From: Salminus brasiliensis | Taxonomy: Eukaryota > Chordata > Actinopteri > Characiformes > Bryconidae | DNA: 64,000 nt | Reading direction: 5' to 3' | Assembly: GCF_030463535.1 (NCBI RefSeq) | Contig: NC_132896.1 | Span: forward strand, 27,381,209-27,445,208 | Shown: one piece after another, positions 10,430 through 24,100 of the stretch | Numbering within the stretch: position 1 is the first letter of the stretch | Layout of the letters: each line of letters opens with the position of its first letter | Program-made: the position numbers and the translations under genes | The notes under the pieces: model-generated | The model's database searches: none | Told to the model about the DNA's origin: nothing | Seen by the model: only the letters and a program-made list of their open reading frames with translations

Positions 10430-13400
10430 ATGGACCTGAAGGCGCAGTTGTGTGTCCTGCTGCTGGCGCTGGGCCTGTGCGTGACCCTGCACGTGAGAGC
10501 TCAGGAAGACGACATGGATGTGGATGTGGAAGATGACGTAGGTAACCTGGAAGACGACGAGCTACTGGATGGAGAAATTGATGAAGAGGAGAAGCCGGCC
10601 CACGCACCCGCCTCTGCACCTACCGTAAGCCCATTACTCTACAGTCACAGTACTAACCCCACAGCTCATCAGCCACTAGGGGGCTGCAGGAAGAGCTGCA
10701 AATGGGTTCTTAAAAGATTTTTGTCATTTTTGTGCATAGAACCATCATGACACAAAACTGTTAGGAGAACCTACACTATATGGACAAAAGTATTGGGACA
10801 CCTGCTTATTCGTTGTTTCTTCCCAAATTTAAAATGGTTTATCCAGCTTTTGTTGGAGACAAAGACAAAGTTTTTGTTTGTTTGCACAGCTGTGCCAACA
10901 ATGGGTGCAACTAAATGTAGCTCCGGGGTGTCCACGAACATTTCGATGCATAGTGTATATAAAGCCAGGAATGTAGATACATTGCACATCATGCAAACAT
11001 ATATTTGGGTTGGGTGCTATCTGCATAGTTCATACTGTACCTTCAAAACGTTGCCATTTATTCATTTGGTATACAACATTATCTGTCTGTTTAGCACAAG
11101 CTTATTTTCGGTTCACCACAGAAAAGGGTCAAAAGTCCACTGCTAAAAGTTTTAGACTCAATTCTGAAAGAGTAAGTAGAGCAACCGACAGCTCAAATGA
11201 ATCCCTTTTCTGTGATGTTGGTAAGCTAAGCTAAGCCCAGTTACAGCTCCGAAGGTGCGTCTGTAACTGTAACTGCTGTAATGCAACTTGATCTGTGGTG
11301 TTTGGACCCATAGCAGGCTAGCTAGGTTTTGCCTAGGTCAGCATACTGTAGTTAGCAGGCCAAACATACCATGGCTAGCTAATGCTCAACTGAGATACAA
11401 AGGAGACACAAAGGAGCAAATAGATAAATCCCAAAATAGTGATATTAAAGAGACGTAGATACCCTGAATAAGCAAAAGCTGTGGATTTTACAGGACTGTT
11501 TCCTCAAGAAAAAGCAGCAGCAGCAGTAGTATTACATAAGCAGGTAGAAAGGGATAGTTTTAGTTCTCAATGGCTATTACTAGGTGTGGCAGCAAAACGT
11601 CCAGTCTATAGTCTAAAGTGCATAATCAAGGTGGAAGTGTCCCAAGAACAGCAGGTTATAGTGATACTGGATAAGAAGTATAAAGAGTAGCTATTCACAT
11701 AATTTACAGATGAGTTCTTAGTTTATTAAAAAATTCTTGATGTATTTGGGTCGATTGCTGATTAATCAGTACATTGGCGGGTAACTCTGATGAGTGAGTC
11801 CTTAGGTTTGTGTTGTTCAGTACACAGTACAGAACAAGAGAATGGAGGCCACAGTCACAAGGCTAAAAAACGTGAAGGTGCCATCGTTTGCCTAAAGTTG
11901 ACAGTTGTATCAGCTCCATCAGCTCCTTATCCCCACACTGGATAGGAAAAGCTGTTTTATGGTTATGCTTTTCATATCTGCTGTTTCATCTGATGAAACT
12001 GCACTTAAGAACGCAGTTGGACTTCTACTGCACCTAACAGAGAATATAAACGACACTGAGAGTTCATCTCAGGCTTGTTTTAAACCTGTTCCTGCAGGGT
12101 GATGCTATATACGCTTTTGCTCTTATTGACTTTGGTTCTTGCCATCTAGTGGTAAAGTTCATCTGACCCTGACTTCTGAATTAGCCTACTGACCTAGTTA
12201 CTAACTTAGAAATGATCCCATCAGCTACCTCAGTGTTACAAATCCAGCCATAGTTTCACAGGCTTTTCACTTGGTGTTGGTGTGACCTGAGGTAAGAGAT
12301 GCTGTGAAATCCATAACAATTAAAACTAGTTTTTAAGGTAAAGATTCTTTAGTTTAAGTGTGATAAATTAAGGTTCTCCAACTGAACTTTTGCGTCCTCC
12401 AACAAAACAACCTGTGTAAAGTGTTTTCTACAAAAGCTAGTTACGTGCTAAGGTTATGCTTCTCCCTCTGTACTCAGATTGGCTGCATCCAAATGCCTTT
12501 GATGCATTGTTCTGTCAGTGATGAATGAAAATGTATTATTATTATTATTATTATTAATAATAATAATAATAATAATAATCATTTTTTATTATTATTATTA
12601 TCATTAATTAATTTTTTTAACCCAATTGTTCTCTCCAATTTTGGATATCCAATTACCCAACCCACTCGTTAATACTCCCTGTCACGTGTAATGCTCCAGA
12701 CACTGAGAGTGTAAAAACTGACTCACTGGACAACCAACGTATTGGCTAGCAGATGCCGGTGTCATCTACCCACCTAGAGAAAGCAGGGCCAACTATGCGC
12801 TCTCAGGCCCCAGCTGCTGATGGCAGGCAGCATGACCTTGGGATTTGAACCAGCTTTGATTTGGGTCATAGTGGCAGCACCATATTCCGCAGAACCACTC
12901 AGATCCCCACATACTTTTCTACTGACGTTACATTTTGGTTCAAAAACATACTGTTTCAGTATTTTTCTGATTCATATGGAAAGGGTTAGATACCTAATAT
13001 CTGATAGTGCCTGCTTCAAAACAGACAATTAAACTGCACAAAGTGTATTGTAGTAATCATTTATTAGTGAACTGTAACATTGTGTATTTACATGCATTCA
13101 ATCTCTTACTGTTAGCTCTCACTGACTTTAGTACACCAGGTGCACCATAAAGAAGTGTAAGTTGTTCATTATAGGGGTGCGCAATGTGGCGAAAATGGTT
13201 TTAGGTTTTATCACATCATTTAAACATTTGATGATGCCCAATATGTCTCAGGATATCTTGCAACACTGGCAAATGCATTATTATTATGTCTTTATAACAA
13301 TAACATTGACATATTTCATACTTGGAAATTTACGTCATACAGACCCAATCCTTATTCCGCAATGCCTCTGTTTCAGGTGACGTATAAAGCTCCTGAGCCG

Positions 13401-16400
13401 AAGGGAGAACACTTCTTTGCTGAGTCATTCGACAAAGGAACACTGGAGGGGTGAGTTGTAAATCACCATGCTGCATAACCATAAAGACAGTCTTGTAAAG
13501 TGTTGGTGGTGTCTTGAACTGTTGTTTGTATTTTTCCAGATGGGTTTTATCTCAGGCGAAGAAGGAAGGTATTGATGAAGAAATTGCTAAGTATGATGGT
13601 AAGTGTAATTAGTGAGGCTGTTGAGGTTTTTCTTTTTTAATTGTTATTTTAAGTGCCAGGCTGAGCATGTTCTTGTAGGCCCTAATGTTAAAATTTGTCT
13701 GTGTGTGTGTGTGTGTGTCTGTCTGTGTACACAGGAAAATGGGAGGTTGAAGAGATGAAGGAGACAAAGCTGCCTGGTGATAAAGGCCTGGTACTCAAAT
13801 CCAGAGCTAAACATCACGCCATCTCTGCTCTGCTACTGCGACCTTTCACATTTGACACTAAACCCCTCATTGTCCAGTGAGTATTTTTGTTTTGACACAC
13901 ACACACACAAATGTAAGCGTTTATACCGGGGGGGAGGGCGCAGCTTCAGTCTGTGACACTATTGGTGCAAAGCTGATTCGCAAATGGAAAGACGGAAAAT
14001 CTTTGAAGGAAGACAATGCATCCTGACTTGTTCTGTGTGATTTTCAGGTACGAAGTGAACTTCCAGACTGGAATAGACTGCGGGGGAGCCTACGTCAAAC
14101 TGCTCTCTCAAAGCCCAGACCTCGATCTGGTAAGAACACACTCTGTGTATGTGAGAGAGAGAGAGAGGGAGAAAGAGAGAGGCAGTTACCAACAGTTGGC
14201 ATCTGAATAGTCAGGCCACCACACCTTGTGCACTCGTTTCCACTTTTAGCCTTTCAGGCAGGTTAAGAAGACCAAGAGTTATTCCTCTTCTGATGCACAT
14301 TTGTTTGCATGTGTAGTTCTATATAGCACCTTAACATGCTTCAGAATAAGTGTGGAGCTAAATGCTCCACATTGCTGTACGGATACTAAATGGAGTGTGT
14401 TCCATTGCATAGCGATGGTGAGAGAACCCTAAAAATAGAAGATGGTGGAACAAAGCAAACAGCGGCCTCCAAAATTCCAGCAGCATCTGCATAAAAGAAA
14501 AGTGGTCCAGAGGTCACTCGGCAGAGCAAAGTGAACAGCAGTTTGCTCCATGGAACCAGTGCTTTAAAACTTAGAAACTGGATGAACAGAGGCTAAGGAA
14601 CATATAGTAATAACTTAGTTATTGTTGCTGCCATCAAACAATTCTGAGGGCAGCAAAGAATGTTCCCATACACAGCACTGCAGTAGCGCCCACCACTGTG
14701 GAGCCAGCAGAGCACAAATGATGGGTGATGGTTTTAAAAATAGAGTTTATCCTACTTTTGTTGGAGTAGCTGTCTCTTCTGTCCAGGGAAGGCTTTCTTT
14801 GGAACATTGCTGTGAGGATTTGATTGCATTCAGTTACAAAAAGCATTAATGAGACCAGGATGTTGGATGATAACCACCCGATGTCATCCCAAACTTAAAG
14901 TAGCTAAATTGCTTTCATTAAGAAGGGGTGTCCACAAACATTTGTTTGGTCTCAAAATAAGGTTTTTGGACATGACCTGAAGTAACGTAGCTGTTTAATG
15001 CCAGGAGATTCTCCTAGGAATGATGCAGATGGATTCTACTACAGGGGTGTAATTTCTGAACTTCGCCCAAGATCCCTGTTCTTCCTTCCTTCAGACCACT
15101 TGCAACCTCTGGAATTCTAAATACCATCTGTATTATGTATTTCATTGGCAAAGCATTAGACCATTTGGCAAATGGCAAGTTGAGTAGGACTAAGGAAAGT
15201 TGAATAGTTATTAGGCTTGTGTTCTGTAATGTACAATTTATTGTACAATGTAGCACACAGGGCGGAATATGGAGTAGGCCAGTGGAGTAGCTGTATTGTA
15301 ACAATGCATCATGGCTTAGTGGGTCATGCTCTTCCCCTCCACCCTCCAACTAGAAAGCAAAGGGTCTGCATAAAGTGTTTAAGGCAGTGTCTTTCAATTA
15401 ACTCCATATTTGCTGGTGTTTGCGTGTCCTTACAATGTTTTTTCTTTCTCTCTCTCTCGCTCTCTTCTTCAGGACGAGTTTGTTGACAAGACCCCCTACA
15501 CCATCATGTTCGGGCCGGATAAGTGCGGCGAGGACTACAAGCTGCACTTCATCTTCCGCCACAAGAACCCCAAAACGGGCGAGTTTGAAGAGAAACACGC
15601 TAAGAAACCAGAATCTGACCTTCGCACATACTACACTGACAAGAAGACCCATCTTTACACCCTGGGTAAATATAATTCCTCATTTGGTCTACAGCTGTCC
15701 CTTTAGCTTTACTTAAACTGCAATGCTCTTTTTATTTTTATTTATTTTTTTATTTCAACTCACTCTTGAGAGGTTTTTGCATGACTAGAGATCTAGAGTA
15801 AAAATAACTTGTTCAGTGTAACTGACTAGCTAAGTAAGTGAATGCTCTTAATCTCATTCTGAACTCATTAAAAATAAATGAGTGCCAAAGTTTGAACACG
15901 TCTATAAATCTGTTTATATAAAATACTGTTTATCGCAATGAAGAGCCATCGCTCTAAAGTGAGAAGAATAATATCTCCAGGAGTACTTAGAGCAGTAATG
16001 ATGTAGAACACTACAGCCTTAACAAATCACAGTTCACACAGGAGCATTCAGGAGCATGTTATTCACAAACAGAGCATTATCATTGCAGCAGAACAAAATT
16101 CTTTTGGTTTTGGGTTAGGCCTAGATCTGGACTCTCTTTTCCATTGAGTAGATAAACCTTTGATGTTTTACTTTACTCTCTCTGGAGTCTAGGAGTATTT
16201 TCTCAATTTTTGCATATCTTCCTAAATTTACCTTGTTTTATATCAAGATGTTAAGAACAATCTCGGCTCTTCCTGTAATGAGACCCAACATGTCCTAGAA
16301 CACTGTGTGAAGAGTGACTTTAAATATAAGTCAGAAAAATTTTATTATCATATTTCTTGTGAAAACATGAAAAACATTTCCTCACATGGACTCATGAGTC

Positions 16401-19400
16401 TTACCTTCACAAGTTTGTTTGTGGGGGAAATGATTTTCCTAATAGATATTTCTAATAGATGTCAGGCATCATAAAGAGATTGACAATAAAGAGACTCTGT
16501 ACTTGTGTGTCAGTGAGAGAAAAGTTGAATGTGGAGCACATTTAGCCTTTTTCTCATGAATATTTGCTGTTTTACCTTGCAGTGCTGAACCCTGACAACA
16601 GCTTTGAGATCCTGATTGACCAGACTGTGGTGAACAGTGGCAACCTGCTGTCCGATATGACCCCTCCGGTCAACCCTCCCGCTGAGATCGAAGACCCTGA
16701 CGACCACAAACCTGAAGACTGGGACGAGAGACCCAAGATCCAGGACCCAGATGCGGTCAAGCCCGAGGACTGGTCAGTGTGTGTGCGCGTGTGTGGTTGA
16801 GCCTGAAGCATTACAGTTTTTAGTCTATGCAGTTTCCCCTTTACCTTAAAGCTAAGGCATGTTCTGTGTCGGAAAGTAAAGCGAAGTCAGTCCGGGGTTT
16901 TCTGTATTTGATGGGTTTTCTTTAAACTAACACACCTGACCCAGCACGATTATCTTGGTGATGAGGTAATGGGTTAATCCGGTGTGGTACCTGAGGTAAA
17001 TTTGAAATATTTTAGTTGTGCAACCTACCTGTCATACAGAGGCAGAAACCATATAAGTAGGTGCTAATTTACAGAATGTTAGATTCTGTTACTTGTCCTC
17101 TGACCTGTGGTCATCGTCATAGACATTGATGGGCAGGGATTGCTGTGTGTGTTTTGGTAATTAGTTCTATGTATAGGTGTGATCATGCACTCACTCTCCA
17201 TGCTCTTCCGTATAGGGATGAGGATGCTCCTTCTAAGATCCCTGATGAGGATGCAGTCAAACCTGACGGCTGGTTGGACGATGAGCCAGAGTACATTGCC
17301 GACCCTGATGCTATCAAACCAGAGGACTGGTCAGTAACCCTATTTATTCCATTTACACTTCAGTTGCTATTGTGTAACTGTAAGGAACTGCTAAACTAGG
17401 GAGGGCAATGCACTGGTAATGTGATTTAACAACAATTACAGATCCAGTTGAGTTCCTGTGGGTGTTTTTGTGGGCTGGAGGAATGCTTTGATGCACCCAA
17501 ACTCTAGATCATTTTGGTATAAAATAAGTACATTTTTAACCACATCAGAACCAATATGAGAGCCGTCACTTATAATGATTCTGTTTTTTAAGGAGCTAAA
17601 ACTGCTGATAAATTGTTACTCTTGAAGCTTGTTTACACCTGGTCAGGCATTGTGATCGAATTACGATTGGCTCACTCTGACCACATCCAGCATTGGTCAG
17701 AGATGGATCTTGTCCACATTTAATACAAGTGTAAACAGAATACATTTTACACTTGTAAAAAAAAAACAAAAACAAGTAATTACTGTGGCTTTTGACTTCT
17801 CTCTCGCATGTGAGTTTGCGTGTGCGTTGCGCATGTGCATACTCGTGTTTGAGAGCAGTATTACAGAGTTTGCTCTTTTTTTCTGTTTAAATAGCCGGTT
17901 GCATTCTCTGATCGATGCGTTACAGAAATGCGGGAGCCATTTGATGTTCCACCTTGTTGTAGAACCACCCCCACTGTTCCTCTAAGCAGGACCGTTTTAA
18001 TGAGAAACTGTTGTTTACAGAAAGTTCAACTGAAGTGACGTATGTGTTGGTGTACTTTTTATATGGGAAAGTAAATTTGGATCTCATCTGGTCTCACTGG
18101 GGACGCATTTAGGGACGAGTGAAAACAGAATCCGTTCAAAGTAGATCCAGAGACCATCTGGAGACAAAACTCATGTTAAAGTATTAATATAAATATTAAG
18201 TGTTTGGAACAACCGTGGTCGTGAACAGTTTAGAGAAGTGGGTTTGATCGCTTGGGCCTGCAAGAAAGGGGGGGGGGGGGAATTACGCCTGAGCATGGCA
18301 CCTAACCAACAACCACTCTGGGTGTGTTTTTCACTGACCTGTTCACTACTGTTTGTGTAGGTGTTCATTTTTGCAGATGGGTTAAATGCGGGGGTACAGC
18401 TCCATTGTACTGCTGTGCAATGGCCAGATGCAATATTTTTATTCTAATTCTGATTGCAATTAAAATGGACTGGGCTAAGTGTGAACACAAGCTGCGTTGG
18501 AAATTCCTCTTAGACTGACATGATAGTTTACCTACTAGTAACCTAGTACAATTTACTTGTTGTTGGCTTGAATATTTCTGTGAGGGTTTTGTTTTCGACT
18601 TGTATTTTGTACACAGTGAAGGAATGACCAATGTTAGCCTTTAATGCAGAGAACAGCATGTTCACCATGAATGTCCAAGGGTGTGAAAACTCTTATCTCA
18701 GTAAAATACTGTTTAAAGGCTGCAAATGGTGAAACGGTGTCAGTAAAGGCATGTAATTGGCTTATTGCAGTGTGGTGCTGTTTTCAGACCATCCAGCCCT
18801 ACTATTTGTTATAGTTTGGAACAACAAACCAAATCCAGCATCACTGCCGCCTTCTGAGAGCTTTGCTATATGACCCGAGCACTCCAGGGCCGCGTGCTGT
18901 TCCAGATTCTAGTCTGAATTCAATTAAAGCCATCTCCCCCAGAGCAGGCTTAAATGGGCACAGGAATAAGATTTAGGAAGTGTGTGCGTGTGCACACGTT
19001 CGCTTGTGTATGTGTTTGAGCTTGTTCTGCAGGCATGAGAGTGGGTTCTGTCTTTGCTCTTCATCTTCCTTCCTCTCTGTTCTGTGACTGTTCGTACTCC
19101 TTCATTTGTGTTCGTAACCCCCCCCACCACCCTTCCCTCCCCCTCTCTTCTCTGTGATTCCCAATAGGGATGAGGATATGGATGGTGAGTGGGAAGCACC
19201 TCAGGTCCCGAACCCTGCCTGTGAGTCTGCCCCTGGCTGTGGAAAATGGGAGAGGCCTACTATTGATAACCCTAACTACAAGGGCAAGTGGAAGGCACCT
19301 ATGATTGACAACCCCAACTATCAGGTAAGGCCCCAAAAGCTCTCGCGAGTCCTCGTTCAATTTGTAATGAAGGAATCATATATTTGATGTAGTCTAATTT

Positions 19401-21106
19401 TCTATCATGTAGTCTAACCCAGATCTAATTTACACAGTTTTACCTCAGAAGTGGTCAACAGGCCAAGGCTTTTGGTTACTTCATTAGTTTTACACTGAAG
19501 ATACAAAGACTAATGTAGCCGAGTAATGGATGCTTATATCTCATCGTTTAGCTGTGTAACTAGAAACAGCAAAAAAAACAGCTATTGTAAAATTCCATGT
19601 TCATGTACTTTTATACACAGCAGCGCACTTGTGTGACATACAGGGTCACGTAGACTTACTAATGTGGTCTTGAAAAGCTTTTCAACACTGTTTTAAGCAC
19701 GTCATTATTTAGACTTGCAGGTTTCACAGTGCTAACGGCCTTAAAGCGGCATAAGCCTTAATTACGCTCTTAAAAATTCTTCTGTAAATTCAGTGGTTCT
19801 ATATAGAACCAGCACAACACAAGAACTATTACAATGCTTAAAAGGTTTTTCACATTAGCTGAAAACCTATTGTAGAATGTTCTTCATCAAAGCATCAGTT
19901 CAAGAACTGGTTTCATTTGGCACCAAACAGGGTTCCACTGTTACGAGGCAAATAACCCTTCTTCAGGACTTTATAGAAGAATTTCAGTTTGAGTCTCTTA
20001 ATGCTGAATATTAGCCGATACCGATCCAATCTTATCTTGTAATCCAGTCGGACTCGCCACCCTGACCATTCAGCTCGCAGTTTCTGTAAAACACTGCAGC
20101 CAAGTCACTTCCTGTGCGTGTAGTGGTACACACTGTGGACTGATATCTGTTGTTTTGTCGGCTACTGATGTTAAATCACTGGTTTATAGTGGGTGAATGT
20201 GCTGTGATTTGGGTTTTTTGTGTGTGTGTGTTATTAATGCATTAGCATTAACGTTAGCCTCCACTCGGTTTTGAATGTGCTCTTCAGTGCTGGTTTAAAA
20301 ACAGAGAAAGGTTTATAAAGGTTCAGATATTGTGGTCTATTTTCGTGATCCACTGTAAATAGCTCCACACTGCAGACTCTTAATGCCTTTATTTTGAGAA
20401 CGTCCGCACTGCTGCTGGCTGAGCAATAATGGCCGTTAATGGTGCCTTGAGGACACCAGATGGCGCTCATCACTGTGGTAAAAACAAATACTCTGAACTT
20501 GACCGATTTAAAATAGCCGATATCCGATCCTTAAAATATGCCTGAATTCATTAGGCAATCCTGATGATTTACGTTTTTGCAAGAATTACCTGAAAGGCTA
20601 ACTTTGTTGTCTGTTTTTTCTTTCATTTCTAGGGAGTGTGGAAGCCCAGGAAGATCCCCAACCCTGACTTCTTTGAGGATCTGCATCCGTTCCGCATGAC
20701 ACCCGTCAGCGCCGTGGGTCTGGAGCTGTGGTCCATGTCCTCTGACATCTTCTTCGACAACTTTTTCATCACATCTGACCGCAACACAGCCGAACGCTGG
20801 GCCGACGAGGGCTGGGGCCTGAAGAAAGCTGCGGAGGGAGCCGCTGAGGTGCTGAACTCAAATGTTCTTCACATGTCCTCTTTTATTCTGTGTTTACATT
20901 TAAGATCTTTTATTGCTCAATTCCATTTATTTATTTTTTGTCTTGGCTGTTTATTCATTTAACTGTGCCATGTCTGTTACATAGTGTAAACACTCTCACA
21001 TGCACTTATTTTCAGACAGTAGCCACTGTGGTTATGCTCTGCCAACACATGTAGTCACACTCAAATATGACTAGAGGCATAATTCGATCTGGCCGTTCTC
21101 ATATCT

Positions 21107-21140
<34 letters not shown>

Positions 21141-24100
21141 CTAATTTGCATATTACCCGACACATAGCACTTAATGAATTCCAGTCTATCTTACTGGTGG
21201 CGTGTTTGACGGCTAAACGCAAATTGCATACAAATCAAAACTTATCTGGTTACAATCCAGTCACTAGTCACACAAAACAACCAAGTGGAAAAGGTGTCTG
21301 TCCCGCTTGACCAACGCTTATCCTTTTTTTCTGCTTTCTCTTGGTCTCATCCTTGCTTCTGCAAAGTAACAGAACGTTGCTCTCGTCCTGGTTAATGGGG
21401 TTGGGTGGGTTATGTCCTGCAACTGTGGGTGCGAAGCTTGAGTAAGGAAAGAAGTGGTGTGTGGGTGGGTTTGTGTACATGACATTGTGTGCAAGTGTGT
21501 GTGTGCGTGTGAGTGATCCAGCTCATTGAGGCTATGATGAGAGTCTGTTTCCATTTAGCCCTGAGGCTTTCCCACACGCGACACAGCACAGCCAGGGCAG
21601 AGCTCCACGTTCCTCTGCAGGGCGTGGGGCGCAGCTTCTGTCCCTACACCCACACCCACCCACACACACATACACACATACACACGCTTTGATACTGTGC
21701 TCTCATACTAAAATCCCTGTTGCCATCGAGGTCAGTGGCAGTATTACGGGATGGTAAGATGACATCAGTAACCTATAAGACTGACCTTGATAACAACAAC
21801 TAATGTTGAACTTTGCTGGAATCAGCTCCCCCACTCTCTCAAATACAAGTCTGTTATTGTCTTCTATGCAAGGCAGACGCTTGCTTCTGTAAACTGGGGT
21901 TGTCATTTATTACGTATTTTTGGCAAGAGAAGTTCCCCAGTAACATTAAATATTCATAGCAGCCCTGAATACAAGTAATCTAACGTATTGATTGGTGTTG
22001 GTTAGGCGTCCATTTATCAATATCAGGAGTCTCGACTTTATTCCATTGACTGATTGAAGTTTTTATAGATACTTCATTCACCCGATTTAGCTGTGCTGCT
22101 CGTAAATACTCAGCTGAAGTCACTTTGTTTTTAATAGTTCATATAAAGTGACATCCTGCTGTAATTCATTATGTTTGGTAGACCATTTTATACTTTTGAC
22201 TGGTGGTGGAGGTGTATTTCTCCACATGGTTAAGGCTGTGTGCCTCAGCAAAGTCAGTTACACCAAAAAAACAGAAGCATAAATTGGTCTTAAACTGCTC
22301 TGTTACCTTCTGAGAATGCTCCTCACTGCTGCAGGATGAGAATGATGTTTGTTAACGGTGCCTAGAGGACACCAGGGGGCACAGGGCTTGAACACACCAG
22401 TAAAAACAAGGGATCGGAACTAGAATAAGCTTAAAATAGCCGATATCTGATCCCATTCAATTAGCTTAGATCAGGACAGCCCTGGTTTGGGAATCTGGAC
22501 CATGTCAGCAAAAATGCTGGATCAGATTAATGCTTTTTAGGAAAGGCACATCAGTATTATTAAAATCTCTATTTTTTCAGACCCATTCCAACCTTTTACA
22601 CTGACTGGTGACCCGTAGCAGCGTTCCTCTCACACTGGGGTACCAAGCATACTGAACTGGGACAAATGGGTAGAGCTAGGAACAGCCGACTTGTTAAGCA
22701 GTCCTCACGAGTCAGGTGGCAGCCACTCCTGCTGCGTGTTTACGGGAATATTTTGTAGTTAATTTCTCGGTGTCCCCTAAAGAAAAATCACTGTAGAATG
22801 AGGATTTGATTCCCTGCTTTAGGAATGCTGATGGTTGCAGGAGAGAAGGTTCCTTCAAAGAAGTCAGCTGAGAGAACTACAAGCATTTCCATCCTCTTTA
22901 GCTGATAATTAATTAGGATGAAGTAAAAGAACTGTGGTGTCGGAACAAATGGTAGTTCATATTAGCTAACATTACTCAAAGGCTGATGGACTCGGTACGC
23001 TTTTACAGCATTCAGGCTCTGTTTTAGCGCCATGTAGCGCTTCATTACTTCACTAAACACAGTCTGTCACTATACGAATGCCTGTACCCTGCTGTAAAAA
23101 CAGTTTAGCTGAATGATGATGAAAGTCTTATGTTTGGTGGAGAAGAAGCTGATCGCCCCACACAGATGCTCACAAAGCCACAGAACCCCTCCTACGTTAC
23201 AAATAAATAAATGAAGATGGAAAAGGGACACAGGTACTCGACCAGGGTATGGACAGTTCCCGATTCAGGCAGTAGCACTCCCTCATGCTGTAGTACGGTT
23301 TATCCTGTAAAAATTATTCTACATCCAAAACTCCACTGAAGAATTGCAGATGACTGGAATCTAGACACATATGCACACTTGCAGTACCCCATAATATTAC
23401 TCCCCAACACGCCCACACTTACACAGACCACAGCTCCATTTCCCTGCATGCCACAGTCCCTTAATACGGCCCATTCCCTTTGCCAGAGGAAGCTGTACCA
23501 TGGGAAGGAACACACAGTAAATAGCTTAACATAGCTTGCCTTAATCTGCTGATGGAACAAGTGACAAATTGCTTTGCTCTGGGAGCATTTCTGAATGATT
23601 TTCCTGATTGTTGCATGTCATAAAAAGCAGACAGGTCTAGACTGTGGCTAAAGATGACCATACTGACCCGTGCGTTGCTGCTCTTTGCTGCAGTGCCTAA
23701 TTTTTATTTATTTATTTATTTATTTATTTTTATTGCTGTGTATTGTAGACTTCCAGAAAGGAGATGTGATGCAGTTGTTAGCGTTGCATTGGGAATTATG
23801 TCCAAATTTAGTACAGTTTATTTATACTCTCCAACTGTTTAAAGCCCTGGAGTAGGGAGCAGTTTTACATGGGGAGGTGAGGATAATGTAATTGTTACCA
23901 GAGTTTCTCAGTGATTTTAATCCCCTCGTCCGATTTTATTCCATACCTTAAATGGTGCTTCCGCCAGAATGTAGCTGCTGTATCATTTAAGGTGGAATTT
24001 AAGAAATGAAACTGCCTAAAAACTGCTCTTTTGCTCAGTTTTCATTGGCTACCAACAGGAGCTGTTTAGACTAAGACGCTGACCCGTATACGCTATGAAA

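Noticed and set aside
12601-12900. Possible functional tRNA from the reverse-strand B-box-like motif
   Set aside because: No matching A box and stem set was found; a second decayed copy in the opposite orientation at 60545-60790 shows it is a repeat.
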